From Aquaspirillum sp. LM1 (GTDB lineage: Bacteria > Pseudomonadota > Gammaproteobacteria > Burkholderiales > Aquaspirillaceae), in NCBI RefSeq assembly GCF_002002905.1, contig NZ_CP019509.1:2537001-2601000 (forward strand): a stretch of 64,000 nucleotides of DNA, written 5' to 3'. The notes beneath the pieces are model-generated. The model made no database searches. It was given only the letters and a program-made list of their open reading frames with translations, and was not told the DNA's origin. Shown here piece by piece: positions 9,311 to 21,082 of the stretch. Position numbers and translations under genes: made by a program. Within the stretch, counting starts at the first letter, position 1; every line of letters begins with the position of its first letter.

Positions 9311-9883
9311 TCAGAAGCCCAGCTCGACCCCGCTCAATACCACCACGCCCAGCACGGCAAACAGGGCCGCAGCGGCACCGTGCACCCATTTCACCGGCAA
9401 ACGCTTGGCGGCGGCTTCGCCCACCAGCACGGCGGGCACATTGGCCAGCATCATGCCCACGGTAGTGCCCATCACCACGCCCAGCAGCGAGTCAAACCGG
9501 GCGGCCAGCGCCACGGTGGCAATCTGGGTTTTATCGCCCATTTCAGCCAGGAAAAAGGCAACCACCGTTGCGCCAAACACCCCCAGCTTGTCCTGCAGAC
9601 GGGTGTCTTCTTCGTCAATTGAGTCGGGAATCAAAATCCACACCGCCATGGCGATAAACGAGCCGCCAAGGATCCAGCGCATCACATTGGGCGATACCAG
9701 CGAGGTGATCCAGCTGCCCAGGCTGCCGGCCAGTGCGTGGTTGAGCACGGTGGCCACAAAAATGCCGGCGATGATGGGCAGGGGACGTTTGAAGCGGGCA
9801 GCCAGCAACAAGGCCAGCAATTGGGTTTTGTCGCCGATTTCAGCCAGGGCAACAATGCCGGTAGAGAACAGGAAAGCTTCCAT
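9311..9883 (-). CDS. TMEM165/GDT1 (UPF0016) family Mn2+ exporter
   Basis: A 190-aa inner-membrane protein with two copies of the family's E-x-G-D-K-T-Q motif (EIGDKTQ near residue 15, EMGDKTQ near residue 113). Each copy sits in a three-helix half, giving the usual six transmembrane segments. Bacterial members such as Vibrio MneA export manganese. The start at 9883 (MEAFLFS) matches the family; the open frame further upstream runs through a riboswitch and is not coding. The Mn-sensing riboswitch in the leader strongly supports a manganese role. Confidence 0.93.
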   Translation of the reverse strand: MEAFLFSTGIVALAEIGDKTQLLALLLAARFKRPLPIIAGIFVATVLNHALAGSLGSWITSLVSPNVMRWILGGSFIAMAVWILIPDSIDEEDTRLQDKLGVFGATVVAFFLAEMGDKTQIATVALAARFDSLLGVVMGTTVGMMLANVPAVLVGEAAAKRLPVKWVHGAAAALFAVLGVVVLSGVELGF

Positions 9884-9960
9884 TGCGTATGATCCGGGGG
9901 CCAGACGGAACCATGACCTGACTCGCCACGGCCCCCAACAAGGCAGCGAGCGCAGATCAT

Positions 9961-10080
9961 GGGTCTTGCCGCACCGCACGCCCCAGCCAGACAGCTTGAG
10001 CGGGTGTTTCGCGCCATGCCGGGTTCGGCAAGTGTGTTGACGCGAGCGCCTGTTGGGCAACAGGCCGGCTACTCCCCCAG
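9961..10080 (-). ncRNA. yybP-ykoY manganese riboswitch
   Basis: Read on the minus strand, the leader starts with GGGGAGTAGC, continues to a CGTCAACACA segment and closes with GGCAAGACC. These are the conserved L1, L3 and 3' elements of the yybP-ykoY Mn2+ aptamer. It begins about where the predicted promoter would start transcription and ends some 80 nt before the exporter start, leaving room for an expression platform. The motif match and the downstream Mn exporter agree. Confidence 0.85.
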
Positions 10081-10090
10081 TGAAGCGGCG

Positions 10091-10119
10091 ATTCTAGCCG
10101 CTCGCGCGGCAGAGGGCAA
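10091..10119 (-). promoter_or_regulatory. Sigma-70 promoter for the riboswitch-exporter transcript
   Basis: On the minus strand TTGCCC (10119-10114) and TAGAAT (10096-10091) are 17 bp apart. The predicted start site (about 10084) falls just before the riboswitch 5' end. Confidence 0.7.
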
Positions 10120-10163
10120 GCCGGACAGCCGTGCCGACAAGCCCCCGCCTGGCCACTCGGCAC

Positions 10164-10197
10164 ATAAAAAAAGCCCTCTGCATCAGCAGAGGGCTTT
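10164..10197 (-). terminator. Rho-independent terminator of rpmB-rpmG
   Basis: AAAGCCCTCTGC and GCAGAGGGCTTT form a 12-bp stem with a 4-nt loop. On the minus strand it is followed by a run of T. It lies about 25 bp after the rpmG stop. Confidence 0.9.
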
Positions 10198-10222
10198 GGC
10201 ATCCCGAGGGAACCGGGCTGAA

Positions 10223-10378
10223 TTACTTCAGCTTGGTTTCCTTGTAGATGACGTGCTTGCGCACCACCGGATCGAACTTTTTGATTTCCATCTTGCCGGG
10301 CATCGTCCGTTTGTTCTTGGTGGTGGTGTAGAAATGACCGGTACCGGCGGTCGATTCCAGTTTGATCTTGTCGCGCAT
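10223..10378 (-). CDS. rpmG: 50S ribosomal protein L33
   Basis: A 51-aa basic protein starting [14 protein letters not shown] and ending in YKETKLK, the typical L33 of Gram-negative bacteria. It lacks the zinc-binding cysteines, so it is the Zn-independent (C-) form. It follows rpmB after 38 bp, the standard rpmBG pair, and precedes a strong terminator. Confidence 0.96.
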   Translation of the reverse strand: MRDKIKLESTAGTGHFYTTTKNKRTMPGKMEIKKFDPVVRKHVIYKETKLK

Positions 10379-10416
10379 GGTGATTAGCCTTTAGTTCGAG
10401 TGACAGGACGATAAAA

Positions 10417-10650
10417 TCAGAATTCGCCGCGTGCGCGCAGATCTGCGAGCACAACGTCGATACCGACCTTGTCAATGGTACGCAGCGCAGCGTTGGACAC
10501 GCGCAGACGCACCCAGCGGTTTTCGCTTTCGACCCAGAAACGGCGATATTGCAGATTCGGCAAGAAACGACGTTTGGTCTTGTTATTGGCGTGGGAAACA
10601 TTGTTCCCGGTCATCGGACGCTTGCCGGTGACTTTGCAAACTCGCGCCAT
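10417..10650 (-). CDS. rpmB: 50S ribosomal protein L28
   Basis: A 77-aa large-subunit protein with the typical start [12 protein letters not shown], the central [13 protein letters not shown] segment, and the usual length. First gene of the rpmB-rpmG operon. A likely promoter lies about 35-60 bp upstream. Confidence 0.97.
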   Translation of the reverse strand: MARVCKVTGKRPMTGNNVSHANNKTKRRFLPNLQYRRFWVESENRWVRLRVSNAALRTIDKVGIDVVLADLRARGEF

Positions 10651-10683
10651 TTGAGTTACTCCCAGAAACCAGTAAAAACACGC

Positions 10684-10713
10684 TTTATATCATAAAATCA
10701 GCCCGCTACTCAA
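10684..10713 (-). promoter_or_regulatory. Candidate rpmB promoter
   Basis: On the minus strand TTGAGT and TATAAA are separated by 18 bp in an otherwise AT-rich stretch just upstream of rpmB. Confidence 0.5.
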
Positions 10714-10847
10714 GCATTTGCACCGATGCCCCCGCCACCCCGGCGCAGCGGGTGTGGTAAAGCCGGTCCCTGCCTGCCAGAGCGGGGGCAACAGCGGCCA
10801 AGAGCGGGTTTTATCGCCAGCCGGGCGCGGGCCGCTGCGGCAACCAT

Positions 10848-12541
<1,694 letters not shown>

Positions 12542-12613
12542 GCAGACTGACGCATGGGAGGCTTCGGCCTCCCATTGTTGTGTCTTTACCCCGGTTTTCT
12601 GGAGAGGCTTTCC

Positions 12614-13465
12614 ATGCAATTGTGCGGTTTTGAAGTCGGACTGAATCGTCCGCTGTTTTTGATTGCCGGTCCCTGTGTGATTGAAAGCGAACAGATGGCG
12701 CTGGACACGGCTGGCCAGCTGAAAGAGATTGCCCAGGCGGTGGGCATGCCGTTCATTTACAAATCCAGCTACGACAAGGCCAACCGCAGTTCGGGTGCAT
12801 CGTTCCGTGGCCTGGGCATGGATGAGGGCCTGCGCATTCTGGCCGAGGTCAAGCGCCAGATTGGCGTGCCGGTGCTCACTGACGTTCACACCAGCGAAGA
12901 AATTCCTGTTGTCGCCAGTGTGGTCGATGTGCTGCAAACCCCGGCGTTTTTGTGCCGGCAAACCGATTTCATCCGCGCGGTGGCCACTGCCGGCGTGCCG
13001 GTCAATATCAAGAAAGGCCAGTTTCTTGCCCCCGGCGACATGAAAAACGTGGTGGACAAGGCGCGCGAGGCGGCCATTGAAGCCGGCAGTGACGGCCAGC
13101 ACATCATGGTGTGCGAGCGCGGCGTGTCGTTTGGCTACAACAATCTGGTGTCGGACATGCGTAGCCTGGCCATCATGCGCGATACCGGCTGCCCGGTGGT
13201 GTTTGACGCCACCCATTCGGTGCAGCTGCCTGGCGGCCAGGGCACGGTATCGGGCGGCCAGCGGGAATTCGTGCCGGTGCTGGCGCGTGCGGCAGTGGCC
13301 GCCGGCGTGGCCGGGCTGTTCATGGAAACCCATCCGGACCCGGCCAAAGCCTTGTCCGATGGGCCCAATGCCTGGCCGCTGGGGCGGATGCAAGCGCTGC
13401 TGGCCACGCTGAAAACGCTGGATGATGCGGTGAAATCCACGCCGTGGGCCGAACTGTCGTTATAA
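12614..13465 (+). CDS. kdsA: 3-deoxy-8-phosphooctulonate synthase (KDO-8-P synthase)
   Basis: Condenses PEP and arabinose 5-phosphate into KDO 8-phosphate for the LPS inner core. The family signature [10 protein letters not shown] is near the N-terminus, and [11 protein letters not shown] is present. The start at 12614 (MQLCGFEVG) gives 283 aa and has GGAGAGG upstream; the longer frame to 12554 reads through the intergenic region. Lies 72 bp after pyrG. Confidence 0.96.
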   Translation: MQLCGFEVGLNRPLFLIAGPCVIESEQMALDTAGQLKEIAQAVGMPFIYKSSYDKANRSSGASFRGLGMDEGLRILAEVKRQIGVPVLTDVHTSEEIPVVASVVDVLQTPAFLCRQTDFIRAVATAGVPVNIKKGQFLAPGDMKNVVDKAREAAIEAGSDGQHIMVCERGVSFGYNNLVSDMRSLAIMRDTGCPVVFDATHSVQLPGGQGTVSGGQREFVPVLARAAVAAGVAGLFMETHPDPAKALSDGPNAWPLGRMQALLATLKTLDDAVKSTPWAELSL

Positions 13466-13546
13466 TCTGCCGCCTTGATGCTTCGGGTATTGTTCGCCCG
13501 TGGATGGTTCCGGCCTGAATGCCGGAGTCGGCGGGTGTGTTTTTGA

Positions 13547-14857
<1,311 letters not shown>

Positions 14858-14863
14858 CTCAGC

Positions 14864-15190
14864 ATGCGCGTTCTGACACTCACCCTGCTGGCTTTGCTCT
14901 TGCTGCTGCAATGGTCGTTGTGGCTTGGTAAAGGCAGCTGGCTGCGTGTCTGGCAGTTGGACAGCCAGCTCACCACCTTGCGCACCAGCAATGACAAGCT
15001 GGTCACCCGCAATCTGGCGCTGGCTGCCGAAGTAAGCGACCTGAAACAAGGCTCGTCCGCCATCGAAGAACGCGCACGCAGTGAACTGGGCATGATTAAA
15101 AAGGGTGAGGTGTTTTTCCAGCTGCTGGAACCCCACCCTGCCCTCCCGGCAGCCCCCGCCGCCCCGCGCGGCGCGGTTGCCCCCCCCTGA
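14864..15190 (+). CDS. ftsB: Cell division protein FtsB
   Basis: Divisome protein that forms a complex with FtsL and FtsQ. It is a 108-aa bitopic protein: a single N-terminal helix (about residues 3-16), then a leucine-heptad coiled coil ([16 protein letters not shown]) and the conserved ERARSELGM segment. The tail is proline/alanine-rich and somewhat longer than in E. coli. Only 6 bp after eno, the usual linkage. Confidence 0.93.
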   Translation: MRVLTLTLLALLLLLQWSLWLGKGSWLRVWQLDSQLTTLRTSNDKLVTRNLALAAEVSDLKQGSSAIEERARSELGMIKKGEVFFQLLEPHPALPAAPAAPRGAVAPP

Positions 15191-15283
15191 CCCGGCTGAT
15201 GATGTTATCCTTATCGCCTATCTTGAACCTTAACAAGTCAGGCAGACAGGGTTACACTGCCCGCATGTGTCATTCCCGAGCGC

Positions 15284-17149
15284 ATGATGCCGTCTGATCC
15301 ATCCATTGAAATTGCCCGCCAGGCCCTAAAACGGCTCAGCGCACGCAAACTGCTGCCCACCCCGGAAAACTACGAGCGTTTATACGCTGAAGTGGCCGGA
15401 CAGCTGTTGCCTGCCGCCAGCCGCCCCATGCATCCGCTGGTGGCCGCCCTGTCGCAGGCGCTGGAGGATTTGCAGGCCAATAGCGACACCGCCGGGCAGA
15501 TACGCATCAACCGCGTGCGTCAGGCCATTTTCGATCAGGACTGGGCCACTGTCCCGCCCCTGCTGCAACAACACCTGTCCCAGCATGTCGAGCAACAAAT
15601 GGTTGGCCAGCGCTGGGGCGAGCTGGTGCTGAATCTGGTCAGGCAATGGGATTTGCGCCAGCCCGGCCTGTCCAGCGCCATGAAAAAAGAAGCACTGGAA
15701 CGGGTGGTGTCCAATTACGGCTACCAGCCCACCCTGCTCTACGAAAAGCTGTGCAATCTGCTGACCAACTGGGGGTCACCACTGGCGGCCACCCAGGCCA
15801 ACACCACCTCGCTGGGCAATGGTTTTCAGTTTGATGAAGTGGCTCCGCTGCCAGCGGGGGCCAGCGCCCCGGCCACAGTAACCGGGGCCAATGGCCAGGC
15901 CCAGCCCGTTGCCCCCGCTCCGCCACCGATGAGCAAGCTGGACGAAGCGCTGTGGCGGCACTGGAAGCATGTACTCGACGAAGCCCTGCGCTACGGCGTT
16001 GCCCCCTGGCTGACCCCCTACCCGGAGCTGCAGGAAGCACTCGAACAGCCGTTGCTGGCCTTGCCCGGCATCGAAAACGAACAGTCGCTGGAAGTGTTTT
16101 CCCGTCAGCTGAAAAAATGCTGGATCAAGACCGACCTGCAACTGCAGCACGATGGCCGCATCGTCAATGGCCTGGCCTCGCTGCTCAGCCTGCTGCTGCA
16201 CAATCTGCGCGAGCTGTCCGGCCAGGATCAATCCCTGATCGGGCAGATCAGCGCCATCGAAACCGTGCTGTCGCACCAGCCGCTGAATGTGCGCGACATC
16301 TACGCGGTGGAAGCCAGCCTGAAAGAAGTGATCTACAAACAGGGCGTGATCAAGCACAGCCTCGACGCCGCCACCCAGGCCATGCGCGAGATGGTGAACA
16401 CCTTTGTCAGCCGCCTGTCGGTGATGGCGGACGACACCAACCAGTTCCAGCAGAAAATTGGCGGCTACGCCGAAAAAATCCAGGCCGCCGACAATGTCAT
16501 CGCCCTGTCCGAAGTGATCGACACGCTGATGGCCGACACCAAGTCGGTGCAAACCAGCCTGGCCAATAGCCGGGGCGAACTGGAAGCCGCGCGCGAAGAA
16601 GTGGACGCTGCCACCCAGCGCATCCGCGAGCTGGAAGCCGCGCTGGACGAAGCCAGCACCCAGGTGAAGGAAGACCAGCTGACCGGTGCCTACAACCGGC
16701 GCGGGCTGGACGAGATGTTTGCCCGCGAGAAAGACCGCTCGACCCAAACCGGCCAGCCGCTGTCGATGGTGCTGCTCGATGTGGACAACTTCAAGCAGCT
16801 CAACGACCACTACGGCCATCTGACCGGCGACCAGGTGCTCAAGCATCTGGTTGACACCATCTCGGCCAATCTGCGCCCCAACGACATCGTTGCCCGTCTG
16901 GGGGGTGAAGAATTTGTGCTGCTGCTGCCGGCCACCCCGGCAGAGGCAGCCGCCCAGCTGACCGAACGCCTACAGCGCCAGCTGACCCGCGCCTACTTCA
17001 TGGCCGACCATGACCGTCTGGTCATCACCTTCAGCGCCGGGGTCACGGTGTGGAAGCAGGGTGAGGATGAAGTGGACACCATCGAACGCTCCGACCAGGC
17101 CATGTACCGCGCCAAGCTGGCCGGCAAAAATCGGGTAGAAGTGGCCTGA
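15284..17149 (+). CDS. GGDEF-domain diguanylate cyclase
   Basis: A 621-aa protein. Residues about 460-620 form a GGDEF domain with an active-site GGEEF, so it probably makes cyclic di-GMP. An RxxD (RPND) five residues before the motif matches the inhibitory I-site, implying product feedback. A long coiled coil (about 400-460) precedes the domain, and the first 400 residues are helical, soluble and not recognised. No membrane helix is evident, so it is probably cytoplasmic. Two in-frame ATGs (15284, 15287) make the exact start uncertain. A converging operon follows. Confidence 0.9.
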   Translation: MMPSDPSIEIARQALKRLSARKLLPTPENYERLYAEVAGQLLPAASRPMHPLVAALSQALEDLQANSDTAGQIRINRVRQAIFDQDWATVPPLLQQHLSQHVEQQMVGQRWGELVLNLVRQWDLRQPGLSSAMKKEALERVVSNYGYQPTLLYEKLCNLLTNWGSPLAATQANTTSLGNGFQFDEVAPLPAGASAPATVTGANGQAQPVAPAPPPMSKLDEALWRHWKHVLDEALRYGVAPWLTPYPELQEALEQPLLALPGIENEQSLEVFSRQLKKCWIKTDLQLQHDGRIVNGLASLLSLLLHNLRELSGQDQSLIGQISAIETVLSHQPLNVRDIYAVEASLKEVIYKQGVIKHSLDAATQAMREMVNTFVSRLSVMADDTNQFQQKIGGYAEKIQAADNVIALSEVIDTLMADTKSVQTSLANSRGELEAAREEVDAATQRIRELEAALDEASTQVKEDQLTGAYNRRGLDEMFAREKDRSTQTGQPLSMVLLDVDNFKQLNDHYGHLTGDQVLKHLVDTISANLRPNDIVARLGGEEFVLLLPATPAEAAAQLTERLQRQLTRAYFMADHDRLVITFSAGVTVWKQGEDEVDTIERSDQAMYRAKLAGKNRVEVA

Positions 17150-17241
17150 TCTGAGCCGCTGGCGTGGCGTGCTCGACAGCACACCCCGCCACGCACAAAA
17201 CCACACCGCCGGCAACTGACCGGCAGGCGGGCTCAGGGTGA

Positions 17242-17562
17242 TTATCCCGCCTCGCCGCCGCCCTTGCGCATCACCTTGCCTTCTGCGGCCCGACGGCGGC
17301 GCACTTCTTTCGGATCGGCCAGCAGCGGACGGTAAATTTCCACCCGGTCGTGCTCGCGCAGCACAGTATCCAGTGCGGCCACTTTGGCAAACACTCCCAC
17401 CTTGTGCTGGCTTAAATCAAGCTCAGGATGGCGCGTCAGCAGGCCGCTCTGCTCAATGGCCTGCGCCACCGTGCTGCCAGCCGGCAGCTTGACCGTCAGC
17501 AGGGTTTGCTGCTCGGGCAAGGCGTACACCACTTCGATGGTGAGCAGCTCAGTCGTCGCCAT
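17242..17562 (-). CDS. rnfH: RnfH-family ubiquitin-fold protein
   Basis: A 106-aa small beta-grasp protein (UPF0125/RnfH). Its cellular role is not firmly established. Typical features are the N-terminal IEVVYALPEQQ and the segment RVEIYRPLLADPKEVRRRRA. The start at 17562 overlaps the ratA stop by 14 bp, so the pair is translationally coupled; the open frame further upstream reads ratA in another phase. The ratA-rnfH pair is conserved in proteobacteria. Confidence 0.92.
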   Translation of the reverse strand: MATTELLTIEVVYALPEQQTLLTVKLPAGSTVAQAIEQSGLLTRHPELDLSQHKVGVFAKVAALDTVLREHDRVEIYRPLLADPKEVRRRRAAEGKVMRKGGGEAG

Positions 17563-17986
17563 ACAGTTTGTCTGCCTCGCGAATGAAACAATCCACCAGC
17601 GTGCCGGAAATATGGCTGAACACCGGGCCGATGACTTTTTCCAGAATCTTGCTGGAAAATGCATAACTGAGCCGAAACTCAATCTTGCAGCCCAGTTCTC
17701 CCAGCGGAATAAAGCGCCAGCGCCCAGTCAGGTGCTCAAATGGGCCGTCCACCAGCGTCATGTCGATGCTGTAGTCGTCGTGGTTGTAATTGCGCGTGGT
17801 GAAGTGCTGACGAATTTTCAGGTAATCAATATGCAGGCTGGCCACCAGCTCGGGGCCCTGACGCGAGATCACCTCGCCCTGGCCACACCAGGGCAGGAAT
17901 TTTGGATAACGTTCAACATCGTCCACCAGGTGGAACATCTGGGCCGGGCTATGCGTGACCAGCACGTTTTTTTCTACGACAGGCAT
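17549..17986 (-). CDS. ratA: RatA/Coq10-type START-domain protein
   Basis: A 145-aa single-domain START/Coq10-like protein. Homologues are described both as a ribosome-association toxin (RatA) and as ubiquinone-binding proteins; the sequence does not decide between them. Family features include an N-terminal VLVTHSPAQMFHLVDDVERYP-like stretch and PWC. It is followed by rnfH. The usual divergent smpB neighbour is not here. Confidence 0.9.
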   Translation of the reverse strand: MPVVEKNVLVTHSPAQMFHLVDDVERYPKFLPWCGQGEVISRQGPELVASLHIDYLKIRQHFTTRNYNHDDYSIDMTLVDGPFEHLTGRWRFIPLGELGCKIEFRLSYAFSSKILEKVIGPVFSHISGTLVDCFIREADKLYGDD

Positions 17987-18147
17987 AAATTGGGCAGGCC
18001 GAAAGGGTCAGACACAGGCAGTTGCCAGGCGGCAGCCGCCAACACACCGGATTGTACCGCCACGCCAGCAGACCAGCCCATGAATTTCAGGGCCGGTTCA
18101 GGGCTGGGCCAGCCAGCAGCAAGGCTCCAGCCTGAGTGGCAGCCCCG

Positions 18148-20178
18148 TCACCCACGCAAAAACTGCTCACGTCCACTCAGCCAGCGCTGCAAATGCGCCT
18201 GCACCGCCTCGGGTTGTTCGGCCAGCAGGCGCGGGGCCCAGTCGCGGGCGGCGTCCAGCAAGGGCTGGTCGGCGTCCAGGTCGGCAAAGCGCAGCATCGG
18301 TGTGCCGCTTTGTTTTGCCCCGAGAAACTCACCGGGGCCGCGCAGGCGCAAATCCTGGCGGGCAATTTCAAAGCCATCGGTGCTGTCGTACATCACCTTC
18401 AGCCGTGCCTTGGCCAGCTCGGATAGCGGTGCTTCAAACAGCAGCACGCAGCGACTTTCTGCCGCCCCCCGGCCCACCCGGCCACGCAACTGGTGCAGCT
18501 GGGCCAGCCCCATGCGCTCGGCGTGTTCGATCACCATCAGGCTGGCGTTGGCCACGTCCACGCCCACTTCAATCACCGTGGTGGCCACCAGCAGCTGGAT
18601 TTCATTGCGCTGAAACGCCGCCATCACCGTGGCCTTGTCACTGCTTTTCATCCGGCCATGCACCAGCCCCACCTGAATGCCCGGCAGGGCGGCGCTGAGT
18701 TCGGCGTGAGTGTCCACGGCAGTTTGCAGCTGCAGGGTTTCGCTTTCTTCAATCAGCGGACACACCCAGTACGCCTGCTGGCCTTTGGCCACCGCGCCAG
18801 CCACCGCGCCCATCACCTCGCTGCGGCGAGCGGCGTTGATCAGCTTGGTCACAATCGGCGTGCGCCCCGGCGGCAATTCATCAATCACCGACACATCCAG
18901 ATCGGCGTAATAACTCATGGCCAGCGTGCGTGGAATTGGCGTGGCGCTCATCATCAGCTGGTGTGGCTCGCCACCCTTGCCGCTCAGCGCCAGGCGCTGG
19001 CTGACGCCAAAGCGGTGCTGCTCATCGACAATCACCAAGCCCAGACGGGCAAAACCGATATCGTCCTGAAACAGCGCGTGGGTGCCGATGGTCAGGTGGG
19101 CGTCGCCGCTGGCCATGGCGGCCCGTGCGGCGCTGCGGGCGGTTTTTTTCTGGCTGCCGGACACCCAGGCCACGTTCAACCCCAGTGGCGTCAGCCAGTC
19201 GCGCAGTTTCAGATAATGCTGTTCCGCCAGAATCTCGGTGGGAGCCATCAGCGCGGCCTGGTAGCCTGCTTCGATGGCGGTCAGCGCCGCCAGCGCTGCC
19301 ACCACGGTTTTGCCGCTGCCCACGTCGCCTTGCAGCAGCCGGCGCATCGGGTGCGGGCTGCCCAGGTCGGTGTCGATTTCCGCCAGCACGCGCAGTTGGG
19401 CGGCGGTCAGCGCAAACGGCAGGTGTGTCAGCAGCGCCTGGCGCAACTGGCCATCGCCATGCAGCACGGGAGCACCGCCGTGGCGACGCTGGCGGTATAA
19501 AATCCGCATGGCCAGCTGCTGGGCCAGCAGCTCGTCAAATTTCAGCCGCTGCCAGGCCGGCAGCTGACGCAGGGCCAGCGCCTGCTGGGCGCAGTCGGGC
19601 GGCGGGTGATGCAGGGTGTGCACCGCGTCGGCAAAGTCGGGCAGGGCCAGCGCCTGGCGCAGCGCTTCTGGCAGGGTGTCGCGCAGGTCTTCCACTTCCA
19701 GCGCCTTGGCAATCAGCCGGCGCAATACCGGCTGGGTCAGCCCCTGCACCGTGGGGTACACCGGGGTCATTACCTCGGGCAGGGCCTGTTCGGCCTTGGC
19801 GCTGTGTACCTTGGGATGAACCATTTCATCGCCATGAAAACCGCTGCGCAGTTCCCCCACCACGCGCAGTCGCTGGCCCACCGCACAGAGTTTTTGCTGG
19901 CTGGGATAAAAATGCAAAAAGCGCAGCCAGATGGCACCGCTGGCGTCGGCCAGCTGGGCCAGCAGCTGCTTGCGTGGCTGGTATTGCACTTCGCACTGGC
20001 GCACCTCGCCTTCCACCTGCACACTTTGTCCATAGGGCGCATCGGCAATCGGGGTGATGCGGGTTTCGTCTTCATAGCGCAGCGGCAGGTGCAGCACCAG
20101 ATCCATGGGCAGTTGAATGCCCAGACGGGCAAGTTTTTGGGCCGTTGCTGGCGGCACTTTCAGGCGTGATGCAGTCAT
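18148..20178 (-). CDS. recG: ATP-dependent DNA helicase RecG
   Basis: Branch-migration helicase that remodels stalled forks and Holliday junctions. The 676-aa protein has an N-terminal wedge/OB region, Walker A GDVGSGKT, a DEQH box (VIVDEQHRFG) and the helicase motif VI region HQLRGRVGR. The ATG at 20178 (MTASRL) is taken as start; a GTG 24 bp further upstream is possible and neither has a clear Shine-Dalgarno site. Confidence 0.96.
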   Translation of the reverse strand: MTASRLKVPPATAQKLARLGIQLPMDLVLHLPLRYEDETRITPIADAPYGQSVQVEGEVRQCEVQYQPRKQLLAQLADASGAIWLRFLHFYPSQQKLCAVGQRLRVVGELRSGFHGDEMVHPKVHSAKAEQALPEVMTPVYPTVQGLTQPVLRRLIAKALEVEDLRDTLPEALRQALALPDFADAVHTLHHPPPDCAQQALALRQLPAWQRLKFDELLAQQLAMRILYRQRRHGGAPVLHGDGQLRQALLTHLPFALTAAQLRVLAEIDTDLGSPHPMRRLLQGDVGSGKTVVAALAALTAIEAGYQAALMAPTEILAEQHYLKLRDWLTPLGLNVAWVSGSQKKTARSAARAAMASGDAHLTIGTHALFQDDIGFARLGLVIVDEQHRFGVSQRLALSGKGGEPHQLMMSATPIPRTLAMSYYADLDVSVIDELPPGRTPIVTKLINAARRSEVMGAVAGAVAKGQQAYWVCPLIEESETLQLQTAVDTHAELSAALPGIQVGLVHGRMKSSDKATVMAAFQRNEIQLLVATTVIEVGVDVANASLMVIEHAERMGLAQLHQLRGRVGRGAAESRCVLLFEAPLSELAKARLKVMYDSTDGFEIARQDLRLRGPGEFLGAKQSGTPMLRFADLDADQPLLDAARDWAPRLLAEQPEAVQAHLQRWLSGREQFLRG

Positions 20179-20202
20179 CTGGCTATTGTACCTGCCAGGC
20201 AC

Positions 20203-20240
20203 AAAAAAAACGGCGCGCCGACTGCTGTCGGCTACGCCGT
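20203..20240 (-). terminator. Rho-independent terminator between DUF2147 gene and recG
   Basis: On the minus strand, ACGGCG/CGCCGT and GCCGAC/GTCGGC make a nested stem with small internal mismatches, followed by eight T. It ends the DUF2147 transcript just before the recG start, so recG needs its own promoter. Confidence 0.85.
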
Positions 20241-20384
20241 CTCAACCCCACTGACTGCGCGACATGACGGAGAGAATGTCATGCCGCGCTTGGCTGGAAC
20301 CCCGGATGGAACGCGGCTCACCGCATTGGGTGAAACCGGCCACAGGCCAATGCTGCCCCCATCGCGCCCGTGGCCTGCCCGCGT

Positions 20385-20819
20385 TTACTGGCGTTCCCAC
20401 ACCTGGGTACGGCCCAACAAGGCCACACCCATGAACCCGCGCACTTCCAGCTTGCTGCCGCCCTCGGTCAGCTTGGCCTTGCTGCTGTAAACCTGGCCTT
20501 TTTTCGGGTCGAGAATCTTGCCGCCTTCCCAACTGTCCCCGCTTTTTTTCAGGTCCCACAAAATGGTCATGCCCTGCACCGGCTTGTCCTTGCGCTCGCC
20601 GTCGCACTTGTCACACTTGGCGTCCGGGTTGGCAAACAGTTTGACGATCTTGCCACTGAGCACACCGCCGCTCTCGCTGATCTGCACCAGCGCCTTGGCC
20701 TGCTTGGTTTCATCGTCGATGGTTTTCCAGGTGCCCACCGGCGATTCATCGCTGGCCTGAGCCAGTGACGACAGCAAAACGGCAGCAGCAAGGCCCAATA
20801 CTCGCATTGCAGGTTTCAT
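20385..20819 (-). CDS. DUF2147 secreted/periplasmic protein
   Basis: A 144-aa protein with a Sec signal peptide (hydrophobic residues about 6-20, cleavage near AQA-SDE). The mature part opens with SPVGTWKTIDDET and ends GRTQVWER, the typical DUF2147 pattern: a small beta-rich domain of unknown function. It has a pair of Cys in CDKCDGE that may form a disulphide or bind metal. A single-gene unit with its own terminator. Confidence 0.85.
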   Translation of the reverse strand: MKPAMRVLGLAAAVLLSSLAQASDESPVGTWKTIDDETKQAKALVQISESGGVLSGKIVKLFANPDAKCDKCDGERKDKPVQGMTILWDLKKSGDSWEGGKILDPKKGQVYSSKAKLTEGGSKLEVRGFMGVALLGRTQVWERQ

Positions 20820-21082
20820 GCACAGTCTCCTCGTGTTGATTTTATTTCAAACGTTGGTTTGAATTGTGCGGCAAGCATGCCGCAGCGTCTGGCTATCCGT
20901 CAAGCACGCCCAAACAAGTAAATTTGGGTTCAATACGGGTTTTCCCGAATAGGGCCAGCCCTAATTTCGCTTTCCAACAAATCCGCGCATTATCGCCCCG
21001 GTAAACCGTCTTCCCCCTTGTCGCCGCCACGCTGCTTTCTGGCCTGGCTGGCGGGTTTTTTTGCCCGACCGGAGTCTGCCCC

